64,000 bases of DNA from Citrus sinensis (Eukaryota > Streptophyta > Magnoliopsida > Sapindales > Rutaceae), in NCBI RefSeq assembly GCF_022201045.2, contig NC_068564.1, positions 27,433,001 through 27,497,000 on the forward strand. Reading direction: 5' to 3'. A program made the translations under genes and the position numbers. Below, piece by piece: positions 34,634 to 46,550 of the stretch; position 1 is the stretch's first letter; the number at the start of each line of letters is the position of its first letter. Under the pieces are notes generated by a model, which was not told the DNA's origin, searched no databases, and saw nothing but the letters and a program-made list of their open reading frames with translations.

Positions 34634-35580
34634 TTCCGTTAGTTTTCTTAACGGATTCCAAACGGAAGTGGAAAAGTGAAATAAAATGTAACTTTAGGTG
34701 GATTCCAGCAAAAAAAAAAAAATTGTGTATTTTTGAAAAAGTTAGAAAAAGTAGGTGGACGGTGGATATTTTCCCTAATTAATATTTACTTACCTAAAAA
34801 TATTCAATTCCCACTTCACCATCATATTTTTCACAAAAAAAAAAGGCATTCTTATTGCAAGAATGTTAACAGTATGTTTGGAATTGCCTAGATTCTCAAT
34901 TAATCACTTCTGAATTAGATTTCATAATAATCAGTTTTCTAAATAATTTTATAACATGTTCGGTACATTTAGATTACGAAATAATTATTTTTCAATAAAT
35001 TTAATATACATATTTGATAAAACTGATCCCAGATATATAGTGTCTGTGTACAATGACTAAAATGTCAACATTTTCTTAAAAAATATAAGTAAAATAATTT
35101 TATCAAATAAATATCTATTATTTTATAATTAAAAAAATAACTACTAACGTATGATCAAATGAATAGCACACATCAAGACAACACAAGTAATTAAAATATA
35201 AAACCCTTTTTTAAATCAATAAATTTTTATGTACCAATAAATTAATAAATTATTCATTTTTTTAATAATATATACGTTGACAAGATAATAATTTTCCTTA
35301 GTCGCAACCATATTAATTTACTGCACATTTGAAAATTTCAAATACAGTTGCTTTGTTTTATGCAAATGGGCGGTGCTACTGCAACAACTTTCTTTTAATT
35401 ACAAAAAATGTTTATATATCACATTCAAATCATAAATCTTCTCGGAAATTTTGAAGTCTTCAAGTCCATGTTTGATGTTCATTCTCCGTCTTTTTAACTC
35501 ACCGGCCACCGCGCCGACATCATGATTAAGAGGGCAAAACTATCTAAACCCCTGTTGCACCAAACACCATTTTAATATTT

Positions 35581-35812
35581 TCTTCAGCAGTCCTTATAGT
35601 TTTTTTATAAATAATAAAAACTATAAGTTTTAAAAATTTTATACAATAAGCCCCTATTAAAATATAATAATTTCAAAATTCTAAAAAATTTATTTGGCAC
35701 TTTCTTCAACAATCCCTATTGTTTTCTGTAAATAATAAAAACTATAAGTTTAATAATTTTAGGTAATAAACTCAATTAAAATATAATAATTTTAAAATTC
35801 TAAAAAATTTAT
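35581..35812. repeat. Tandem duplication, period about 122
   Basis: TCTTCAGCAGTCC at 35581 and TCTTCAACAATCC at 35703 start two aligned copies that share ATAATAAAAACTATAAGTTT and AAAATATAATAATTT. Non-coding. Confidence 0.75.
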
Positions 35813-36736
35813 TCTCTCTGTCTCCTTCTCAATCAATTTTAAATTTAAGTTTCATTCTTTATAATTTTAAATTTAAGTAATATAATAAATATTATATAAT
35901 TTTTTTTGTTTTCATATTAAATAAATAATTGATCGGCTTTATACGTGGGATAAAGTATAAGTAATTTCACATAATCTCAAATTTACATATAGAAATTTAT
36001 TATTTTGAAAATATTATTTATAAACTCTATAATGAATTTAAATGACATATCCAAGCATTTATTTAATATTTATTTATTTTTCATTTTAATATTGTCAAAA
36101 TTTATATAAAACCTTATCCAATTTTGTGTTACACTAAATACAAAATAGTACTATTAAAATATAATTGGTATTTTAAGTAAATGGAAGTGGAGAGTATTTT
36201 ACCAAGTTAAAAATAATCCATCCATATTTTTAATACATAAATATGTTCATTTACTAAATTACCTTTGATGATAAAATATTTAACGGACCAATGTGTCAAA
36301 ATTTTGAAATTTAATTTTTTCTTCTTCTTTTAGTAAACATAAGGAACCACATTGTTAATAACCAAATGATAACATCCAAGCCGTTGTAACTGCCTTTGCA
36401 ACTTTTGGGTTGGATCTGTGGATCACCAAAAGATTAAAAAAAAAAATGGGTATGAAACAATAGTTGTATTGTAGGTGGACCCAACCTAACCTAATTAAGA
36501 ACATGCTGCATGCGTTTTTGAAATAAGATCCCAGTCATGAGTGACTTGAGTCAGTTGTCTCATCATTCCCTTTTTCTCAAACACAGCAAACATTATTTTC
36601 CACTCATTATCCGCAACACCCAATCGCACATGCGAAACACGCAGTGGGTCTCTGCGTGTTCTATTTTTCTTCCCTAATGATTCACGTTGAAAGCTAGCCC
36701 TCGCCCGTTACTGAAAATTATCATTATATAAAAAAA

Positions 36737-37919
36737 CACTAGAAATTACTTCGAATCCTTTTTCATCGAAGCTCTTCGGTCTTCACTTCTTAGTGCCATT
36801 TCTTCCATCGACCCCACGTTAAAAGTCAAAAACCCATGCCTTCTCGATAACTCTTATCTCCACCTTACTTCCCACCTTCTAATATTGAGAGATATTTGTA
36901 TGAGACTCTCTCACCACCTCAGCATATTAAGAGTGCATTTAGGATTTAGGTGCTGTAACTTTAATGTTACAGTTATTGTAGAAAAAAAAAATTATAACTA
37001 TAAAATAAAAGTTAATAATATATAGTAAATATAAATTTTAAATAATAGTTTTGATAAAATTATTAAAAATATAATAAATTTTTTATTATACAAGTGAAAA
37101 ATTATATCAACATAACTCTTAAGTTACAGCAGTTAGTATTTACTAAATACTTTAGTACTATACATTTTAAGTTACAGCAGTTAGTATTTATTAAATACTT
37201 TAGTATTGTATATTTTAAGTTACAGCAGCCCAACCCAATCACAAACGCACTTTAAAAATCTTTGGGTCAGGTTGTCGTTTATTCTTGAAAAATCTTTGGA
37301 CACGGTGAAATTCATTGCGCTGAGATGGTTAGATAGTCTCGCACAAATCTTTCTCCTAATATTACTCCACATGCGGCACCGCACGTGTAACTCACCTCGT
37401 TTATTCTTGAAAAATCAGGTCCAAGTAATCTTTGGGTCAGGTTGTCGTAGTTTGCTAGGAATTCGAGCCCAAATGCGATCATTCCGTCCCCAATGAGTAT
37501 CTAATACATTTGGGCTGAAAGCATGAACCCATCATGGGCTTGGGTTTGGGAATAAGACTGGGCCTATCTGATAATGGAAGATCTTCACGAATGAATGAAG
37601 CTGCATGCTTTGCAAAGAAGCAGCAGCAGCAGCTATGACTTGTTCCCGGAGGCCTCCGACGAACTCGAAGGCGGCGATGAAAAGAGCCCGGGTCTTGTTA
37701 ACGAGGGCGACGAAACCAAATGGCACATGGGCTTGTAAAATTCAACTGGCTCTGTTTAAACGAAGGCCTGTCTGAGATGGGCCTCAACATCCTCATATAT
37801 AGACGTCCAAAATAATCGATAGCACATGGTCATGAATATCATGGATCAGTGATGGACAGTTGTGATTTCGCGTAGAAAGCAATGTAGATTGAAGTTGGCC
37901 AGGGCTTTTGCCATTGCTT
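36737..37919 (-). pseudogene. Decayed paralogue of GPPS.SSU
   Basis: Aligns along most of the intact gene at 29434-30396, and the matching leader (AGAAGACAAAGGAAGGAA) shows it is a tandem duplicate, not a retrocopy. The start ATGGCAAAAGC is at about 37917-37907. The coding frame is broken by early stops and several frameshifts. The longest clean piece (37532-37726) reads PFGFVALVNKTRALFIAAFE, where the intact gene has the first CxxxC motif; here both Cys are Phe. A MITE (36931-37252) interrupts the region for the second CxxxC motif. About 150 bases around the Cys/Asp-rich loop are lost, and a short segment (GGGTCAGGTTGTCGT) is present twice (about 37264 and 37438), showing local rearrangement. 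No product expected. Confidence 0.85.
36931..37252. mobile_element. Small MITE, copy 2 (inside the GPPS.SSU pseudogene)
   Basis: 322 bp flanked by TAA (36928-36930 and 37253-37255). Left end GAGTGCATTTAGGATTTAGG; right end read on the minus strand AAGTGCGTTTGTGATTGGG. Both are followed by GCTGTAACTT. Near the right end a unit of about 43 bases (AGTTACAGCAGTTAGTATTT) is repeated. TAA target duplication and end sequence suggest a Tourist-like (PIF/Harbinger) MITE. Confidence 0.8.
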
Positions 37920-38044
37920 CGATGTTCAGAAGACAAAGGAAGGAACTATATATGAAGAAAAGGTAAAGGAATTAAGGAGAGAGAACGCGTACGTACAGAA
38001 CTAATTGTAAAACAAAAACTAATAGTGTTTTAGTTACCTTGGTT

Positions 38045-38300
38045 ATTGAGGTGATGTTTAGTATTGAGATTGGGTAAAGTTACATTACTAAAGTATTTGT
38101 TAAACCTTAATTATAAGGGTTTAAAAATTCAGCTGATTTCATTTGATTCAATGGTTTTATGATGAAAAATTTTAATATATTTATTATTTAAAAATTATAT
38201 TTACTATACATTATTAACTTTCATTTCATACTTATAATTTTCTTTTTTCGCGGCAACTATTGTTTAAAAGTGATAATATCTTAATACTAAATAGGACCTA
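38045..38300. mobile_element. Small MITE, copy 3 (upstream of the pseudogene)
   Basis: Left end near TGTTTAGTATTGAGATTGGG; the right end, read inversely, has CCTATTTAGTATTAAG. The core AATTATATTTACTATACATT is the inverse of the core of copies 1 and 2. More diverged. A partial relative may lie at about 39065-39155. Confidence 0.6.
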
Positions 38301-40719
38301 AGACATGAAGACAATAATTAAGTTGTTGTGTATAATCTTTATCCGCAAAAAAATATTGGTAAAGAAAAACCTTTACCCACCTCTCTTTCCAAGTTGCTCT
38401 ATTGTTCTGGAAGCAACTTCTTCCATTTTCAGTCAACATGCATGCTGACCTTTATTTCTCTTCTTCCTCATTTTTTTTTTTATATTTTATTTTTTCATTT
38501 TATTATATTAATAAAGTTAATAAAATAAAATAAAAAAGGACCAATGGTGGACGTGCAATTTTTCCTATGGTTTGCTGCTGCATATATTAATTTGATCACC
38601 AACGATCAAGAAATTTCTCAGTGACTTCCGAGGAATTGAAAATTTTGTACTGAGAATAATATGATTGATTAGGGTAGGCCAAAATGTCACCAAACCGCGT
38701 TATTTTCTTTCGTAAAATTGATGCCATAGTACTATTTTTTAAACTCGACTTTTCAACCTAGTCATAGTCGACACCAACTAGAACCAACTTAAACCATTTT
38801 TATTATTATGATAATTAAAATGATTCCATACGCTGCTTTCGAATAGAAGTTTTGATTTGCTTCCAAGAAATTTAATGACCCCTTCCTTATTTTTGTAATG
38901 TAAACGACATCCTAATTAGTAGCCAATAAAATATCTGCCCCGTTAAACGAAAGAAACAGAACCCTTTATCCTTTTTTATTTTGTTCTTTTTTTCATTTGG
39001 CATCGACAGATTTTATTGTGGAAAATTATAGCAATATGACAAAATATATAGGAATGGACAAGCTTTCAGTTACAACAGTTATTGTTTACCGAACAATTTA
39101 GTGTTATAACTTTTAAATTATAATTATTCAACCTCAATTCCAAACGGACACTATATATCCATACTCTTGTTGGTTGTAGATGTAGCTAGAGAGTGAGTGT
39201 TAAGAAAAATATCTCATATCTATTGAGTATTGAATTTATATTAAGAATATAAAACTTGGACAATCTTCAATTCTTGTGTTAGTTTTTAGGTTGAGTTAGG
39301 TCTGTAAGTTTTATAGAGAATTAGCGTGGAAATGATCAATTAAGTATTAACAATGGGTGATTCCAAAATGGTAATGATGTTATACAAATATATGTATATG
39401 TATGTTAATATTGGAAAGGTTTTGGAGCTGTGAGGGATGTTTGGAGCAAGAGAGATCAGCTCTCTTACAACTTAAAAATTTCTTCAATTCTCCAAAACAC
39501 TTGTAGACTGGGTAATTAATGATAATGATGATGAGATAATTATCATCAACGGACTATTGTTAGAAGCTTTAATCTTGATTTATTTTAATTGTTAGAAGCT
39601 TTCAAGGTTCACCAACTTGAAGCTTCTTTGATTAACCGAAACATTCTTCAACGACAGCATCTTATCATCTCCAATTGCTTTAATTTCTATCATTAATAAT
39701 TTTATCATTGTCTGATAATAGATTGGAAAGACGTATTGATGTTAAAGGTAATGAAGCTTCATCTCTTCTCCCTACTATACATTACACTTTTTGCTGCAAT
39801 CAGATTCATTTAAGTATTATCTACAAGTTTCATATCCTGTACTTTCGTATGTCTTGCTTTCAAGAATAAAGAAAGAAGTGTCCTTTTGTTACAAATCAAA
39901 CAGCCGCCTACGTAAATCAATCGTATTAATTTTATTAGTGGAGCTTTTAAATACATGAACAACTCTTTGCAGAATTAGATTGTCCAATCCATTTAGAGAA
40001 GCGTGACATTAGCTTTAACAAGGTTGACAAATTTATTGTCCCAAAAGATACGATATCTAATTGAATACCGAAAAATCTACGTTTGGTAGTGTTTTCGAGT
40101 TATATTTTTGTATTTGCTTTATAATATAGAAATGATTAATTTTTGACGGATTTGAAAATGTGTTTGATAATTTGTTTTTAAAACAGTATTATGAAAATAA
40201 AAAAAAAAGAAAAAAAGAAATGTGCTTGATTATTTTTCTGGAATTATAGTGACGATGAAAGAGTAAGGGGAAAAAAATTATATTATAGTAAAAGAATTTT
40301 TGAACAGGTAACTAAAATAATATTTAGGAAAATCTATAATTTATAAAAAGTCAAAAAAACGATACATTCTCAGTACTCCTTAGAACTATAAGTGAGATAC
40401 TGACATTTTCATAATATAGTATGAATATTTGATTGTCACTCTGGGCCAAAAATAAAATTGTAAATTAAATAACATAAAATCTTCTATATATCGGTAGTTA
40501 TCTTTAAAAGCACGCTAATTATCTGAAGCAACTCAATCGCTCGTTAATGTGATTTCAACATACAATCACTCGAATTTAAGTAATAATAAAAGGCAAAAAT
40601 TAGTGTTTAATTATTAAAATTTTTCATTCCATCGAAACCTTCTTTTTCCGGGGGGAGAAAAAAATATATTGTGAAGCTGCCATTATTGTTATTATTACTT
40701 CAACTGTTCAAAAACAGTC
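38301..40719. other. Intergenic, AT-rich
   Basis: No gene seen. A possible fragment of the small MITE family lies near 39065-39155 (CAACCTCAATTCCAAACGG end). Confidence 0.5.
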
Positions 40720-41231
40720 CCAGCAGAGAGATGAAATCAAATCTGAACATGGAGAAGTCAAAACACGAAATTGCGAAAGTAAACAAATCACATGCACGTA
40801 ACAAGATCATAATATCATGGTAGGTAAATTGAATCCACGTGCACCGTGTGATTTCCCTTCTTTCTTCGTTCTTTCTTATATTCTCATCTACATATCTGTG
40901 TATGTCAACTCTTCTAAATTATTCACAACCACGGATTCAAGATTTCACGTTAAACAAGGTTAAAAATTCGTTTAGAATTAAAGTGTCCGTAGCTTTTAAT
41001 TCATAATTTTTATAAAATGGAATGATTGATTTTATTAAACAAAAAGAATGGATCGGTGTTCGAAAATCCATAATTAAACTAAAAGTGTTTATATGTTAAA
41101 AATAAGATGAAGCACAATAATTATAAATAAATAGACTCTAAGTGAGATTAAACATCAAATCAAATACAATTCAATGAAGTGTGATGTCGGAACGAGCCAA
41201 CTATTTATTAGTTGTTATCATAACATAGATA

Positions 41232-41270
<39 letters not shown>
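41232..41270. repeat. AAT trinucleotide microsatellite
   Basis: Thirteen uninterrupted AAT units in the first copy of the segmental duplication. Confidence 0.95.
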
Positions 41271-41271
<1 letters not shown>

Positions 41272-42249
41272 TTCTCCCTTGATTTCACGTCGCACACTCA
41301 CATCGATCAATTTGATCATCACATGCATTTACCAGCTGTCTTTCGAACCTTACTGCATGCGAGTTGTGAGAAAGGTTCAAATTGAAATTTGAAAGGGAGG
41401 AAGAGGAAATTAACCTAAGAAATTAATCTCATTAATTATATTTCAATATATGTTAAAAGAATAAGCAAAAAATTTAAGGCAATAATGTTGATATATATAG
41501 TAGCCTACTTGTGAATGTATATAGTATATGCCTTTTTTGGCTCAGAAATGATGTATACATGTGTCTCGGCGAGCAATTCGATCTCAAAATGACAATTAGT
41601 TGTTTGATAAAAGTAAGCAAAGAAAGTGAAATCATGCATGGGACAGTTTCTGCTATTGGCAAAGTCAAAAGAAGAAGGAAGAGAAATTGGCAGGCTTTAA
41701 CATAAGGGACGAAAATCGCGAACCGACACGCAATGTAAATAATTTTTTTCTTTTGTTTGGTTGAATTTAATAAATTTCTCTTTATCGATAATGTTTCGAA
41801 TGAATATTTAAGTCGATAAAAGAATAGTGTTCGATGCAAAGAGATTTAAATTAAGGAAGCAGTGGGCAATTGTCACTACTACACTCACAATGAAAATAGA
41901 TGGAGGAGCATAAGATCATGATATGATGCAAGGCGTAATACCTTCAACAAGTTTCTTTTTGCTTTCTTCATTCTGTCATAAGCTTGTGGTTTGCTTCTTT
42001 ATATGACTTCTTTAATAACAAGAGATTTAAAGGTAATTTTTATTTCTATGATAGACTGAAAGACGAATACCTACAAATAACAAAAAAAATTGTTTATATA
42101 AGTAGTCATGATTCTCAGATCACGCGCCTCTTTTAATTATTTCTAACATCTCATCATTATAGAGAGAACACAGAAAATTAAATGATTCTTTAAGAGAACG
42201 CGTTGATTTGGAAGTCAACCACACAACTCTATAGAGTAATTAAGTGAAA

Positions 42250-43540
42250 TACTAACTAGGCAATCCAAGAGGGGGTGAATTGAGATTTTAAAAATTAAGC
42301 TAAGCAAACCACACACAAATCCAATCTAATGCCTTAATAAATTCGAAAACAATAAATTCAATAAAAGCACAATAATAAATGAGTAAGGAAAGAGAAAGTA
42401 AACTCAAGGATTTTTACGTGGTTCGGCAATCCCCGCCTACGTCCACACCTCCAAGCACACCGGGCTTGAGGATTTCACTATCCAAGCCTTTCCAAGGCTT
42501 CAAACGTTTACAATTGACTTCAAGGTGGTAATAAACCTTTACAACAAGAGATTATCTCTCCAATCTCTTCACTCCAAGTGTTTCTCACACTTGTACTCTC
42601 ACAATTTGATGAGAAATGAAAAATACAACAATCAATCTCTCTTTAAGAGTGGATATACAAATTGAAGAACAAAGATGATTTAATGAATGATGATTCACGA
42701 AGTTGAAACTCAATATATGTTGTGTGCACTTGTTCTTGCTTGCTTGGATTCCAAAAATGAATTGATTTTCAGTTTATATAGTTTGAACTCAAAAACTAGC
42801 CGTTACTAGCCATTATGCACATTCTGGGCGAATCCGGTTTGCCGTTTATGGAATCCGGTAAGCCGGATTTATGTTACCGTTAAGGTAAAAATTTGAATTT
42901 TGACTAATTGGCTTGCCGGTTACGAAATCTGGTATGCCGTTTTCGTTCTGGATACATTATGCCCAATATTCGGTTTTCCGGTTTTTATATCCGGTAAGCC
43001 GGATGCTACAGTAACCTGCTACAGTGAAAATTTTCCTAAATTTTCAATTTGACCCCAAAACTTTATAAAACTATAGTATGGCCCAAAACGTTATAAAACT
43101 TTACAAATAGGTCTAATTTCAGAATTTCTAAGTAATGCTTTGTTAATCCCAAAACTTTTTGAAATTATAATATAGCCAAAAATGCTATGACACTTTTCAA
43201 ATAAGTCCTTGACCAAAAATTCAAGCAATACTTGTTTATTTCAAAATTTTCAAAATTCTTTCAATTACACCATAAACTTTGAAAAACAACCAATTTCATA
43301 AAATCATTTTTCCATTAAATATGAAACATTTATAATGTGAAAATAATGATTTATTTAAAAAGAATAAAAACAATCAATTTCATAAAATCATTTTTCCATT
43401 AAATATAAAACCTTTATAATGTAAAAATAATGATTTATTTAAAATGTATAAAAAATAATTTGAGCTTAAAAGATTAATCATTCTTAATCTTGTTTGTTAT
43501 CATCAAAATCAATATTATGGAAACATATATGTTAACATTA
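42250..43540. repeat. Dispersed plant repeat with the ACGTGGTTCGGC block
   Basis: Starts near GGCAATCCAAGAGGGGGTGA, carries TTTTTACGTGGTTCGGCAAT (42412-42431) followed by a CCTACGTCCAC block, and ends near TTGTTATCATCAAAATC. I recognise this combination as recurring in plant intergenic DNA, possibly retrotransposon-derived, but cannot name the family. It contains several CCGGTAAGCCGGAT-like words (42840-43010) and no ORF. Confidence 0.55.
43282..43449. repeat. Tandem duplication, period 84
   Basis: Units from 43282 and 43366 share TTTCATAAAATCATTTTTCC and TAATGATTTATTTAAAA with a few substitutions. It lies within the dispersed repeat. Confidence 0.9.
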
Positions 43541-44129
43541 AGCACTATGGATTCAAGTACGTTTCCACATATTCTGTTATTAATTCTTTGCGATACAACA
43601 TGAATATTAGAACTTACTCTTGGTTAAATCACCCATTCTACAATAGATTTTGAAAAGCAAGTACAGAGTAGCTTTTCAAAATCTAATTTTGATAATCAAT
43701 TTTACATATAATACAATTCCATGTATATCTTCATATACATTATAAACGTCCAAAATTATCCTTAGTGATTAGGAAATAAAATCATTAAATTTAGAGAGAC
43801 TATTGTTATTACCAATTATATTGAGATAACAAAATAAAAAAATAAAAAAATATAACTATCAATATAAAATATTTATTTTAGTTATCAATTATTATATGTA
43901 CATAATGAAAAATATTTTTATTTACATGTTTATAAATGTTTAAATAAATTATTTAACATTATGTCTAATTCAGTCGTTTGTATTCTTACAACAGTTTAAC
44001 AATAAAATTTACTAAAAACAATGACTGTTTATTAAATGTTAAACATATTCTTTTCACATATGTATTTTTACAGCACAACTAACAATAATCCTTTTAAAAG
44101 CCATAACATTATCAAATTGGCCCTTAATA

Positions 44130-44833
44130 GGGGTGGCAATATGGGACAATATTTGTTTATTCAATTTGATTTGATGTGAATTAACTGGATTTGGGTTTGA
44201 AAATATTGATTCGTTTAAAAGCCATAACATTATCAAATTGGCCCTTAATAGGGGTGGCAATATGGGACAAGATTTGTTTATTCAATAAATAGATGAATTC
44301 GATTCGATTCGCTAATTAAACAAAAAAGTAATTAAACGAATCGAATCCGGTTTTGAAGATATTGATTCGTTTATTCGTTTAAGATTCGTTTAATAAATGA
44401 GTAATAAACGAATCGAATATAAGTCGATTCGTTTAATTAAATTACTTTTTTTCCTTAAATTTATTTGAAAATTTTTTAATTTGAAGGTTATTTGTATTAT
44501 TAAGGATTACAATTTAATATTTGGATGACTGAATATTTAATCCTAGAATATGGTTTGGGTTATTTGTATTTTGTTGTAAGATGTTAAATTTGTGGCTTTT
44601 TTATTTTTTTATTTTGCTTAATTTGGTTTATTAATTATATTTTTCTAAACGAACTGTAAACGAATCTTAATTCGACTCGATTCGTTGTGGATTCGTAATA
44701 AGATAAACGAATAATAAACGAATTTGGATTCGATTTGTTTATTAATTCTACTAAACCAATTAAACGAATCGTAATTAAACCAATTAAATGAATCGAACCG
44801 AATATTTGTTTATTCGTTTTGTCACTCCTATGA
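44130..44833. mobile_element. Repeat element with 9-bp target duplication and partly duplicated left end
   Basis: GGGGTGGCAATATGGGAC at the left and GTCACTCCTATGA at the right, rich in the word AACGAATCGAAT in both orientations. CCCTTAATA flanks it at 44121-44129 and 44834-44842. About 70 bases spanning the left junction are repeated 121 bases on (44093 and 44214), so CCCTTAATAGGGGTGGCAAT occurs twice and the true left end may be 44130 or 44251. Superfamily not assigned. Confidence 0.65.
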
Positions 44834-46550
44834 CCCTTAATATTATAGGATCCGGGCATCCGGCCCAAGCTAAGATAAGATCAAAATATGAATATGGAAA
44901 AGTCAAAATATAGAATTGAAGAAGTAAACAAATTAATTAATCACTTATACGTTACAAGATCATACTGATATAAATGTAAGGTGATTACATGTGCACCGTG
45001 TGACTTCTCTTCTCTATATTCTGGTTCTTTTAATATTCTCATTTATTTGTGTATGTCAACTCCTATAATTTATTCCACATAAAAAAATATTAATTAATGT
45101 ATCATCGTAGCCTTTTAGAATGAAGTGCCTCGTTTCTTATTATGAAAACATCATTTAATTTCAACGACGGATTCAAGATTTGAAGTTAAACAAGTTTAGA
45201 GATTCATTTAGAATTGAAGTTTAGAATTAAAGTGTTGTGAATTTTATATAATAATTCGTAATTATACTATAAAATAAAATAATAATATTTTCGTTCCAAA
45301 ATCCATAAACTGAACTTGTTTACCTTTTAAAAAGTATGCTGAAGACTTTAATTACACCATTGATTTCGTGTCACACACCCGCATCCACCGATTTTCTATA
45401 ATATATTAACGATATGTAATCATACAATGATCAATTTGATCCCCACACGTACATATTTGCTATAACTTCCACAACAAAGAAAGTGAAACCAGCTGTCTTG
45501 GCATCTTGCTAATGCTAGCCCCACTACCCACTCCGTGTTAGTTGTGTGAAAGATTCAAATTCATTGAAAGGGAGGAGGATTAGGAAACAAACATGATCAA
45601 TTATGGGTTGAAAAAGAGTAATAATACTAATATTTAAAAAATGAAATTTATTTATATTTTCTATATTAATTAAATGTATGTTTGGTATAACTTATCTAAT
45701 GGTAATAAGTGCTTATTTAATTGCATAAATTATTATTATTATTTTTAATTTTAAGTAGAGATTTTGAAGATTAAATAAGTTAGTTTGACTCTATTAGTAA
45801 AAACTCAAATTTTAGATTTTTAAGAGTAGAGGTTGATTTTTTTTTAAATGTTAAAATGTTTAGATTATCCTTTACTTATCTAACAATCTTATTTCATTTA
45901 TTTTGTAATTTAACTTTTAAAAAATTATCTATTAAAGTAATTTTATAATTTTTAATAAAAACTTGATAACTAAATAACTAAAGTTTTTTTAGGTAAAAGC
46001 TTTACTAACAAATACTCTATTTAAATAAATTTTATATGAAAAGATATATCAAATATAGTTTAAAAAGAATAAGTAAAAATTAATTTGAAGGAGTAAAAAG
46101 TTAATGATGTTACCTAAAATGCTGAGAAAGAAGTTAGGTTAATAACAGCTTAAGCACTAAATTAAAAAAAAAAAGAAGCAATCATGTTCACATAATAGAC
46201 AACTTGTGAATATATATAAATACATTAAAAGTTTTTCAATGAAAATTTTTGCACTTCACCAAATAAGAACGGGCTCTCTCTATTTATCCCCTTTTTTTGA
46301 CTAAAAAATGATGTTATTATTACAAGTGTTCCGATACAACAACTCGATCTCAAAGTGACGATCAATCGATTGACAAATCAAGCAAAGAATGTGAGATCAT
46401 GGGGACGGTTGCCACTTTTGGTTTCTGAAAGCGGTGGATGGCAATTTGGCAAAATAAAAAAGGAGATGGGAGAGCAATTTAATAATATAGGCTTTAATAA
46501 TAACGGACAAAAATTGCAAGCCGACATGCAATTAATGTAATTAATTTACT

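Larger units (their letters stand above)
33590..36736. other. Intergenic with an inverted repeat and a tandem repeat
   Basis: No gene seen. Contents are the inverted repeat at 34231-34633 and the tandem repeat at 35581-35812. The rest is AT-rich and featureless. Confidence 0.55.
40720..46550. repeat. Second segmental duplication: 40720-41720 and 44866-46545
   Basis: Shared landmarks in order: GTGCACCGTGTGA (about 40840 and 44990), GTATGTCAACTC (about 40902 and 45050), ACCAGCTGTCTT (about 41331 and 45488), ATCTCAAA-TGAC (about 41581 and 46348), and GGCTTTAA...GGACAAAAAT-type end (about 41693 and 46490). Both copies are non-coding; open frames differ between them. The interval 42240-44840 holds two dispersed repeats that lie between the copies. 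Boundaries are approximate. Confidence 0.7.

Noticed and set aside
41474..41839. 121-codon open frame (minus)
   Set aside because: Lies in a duplicated non-coding segment and the frame is not kept in the other copy.
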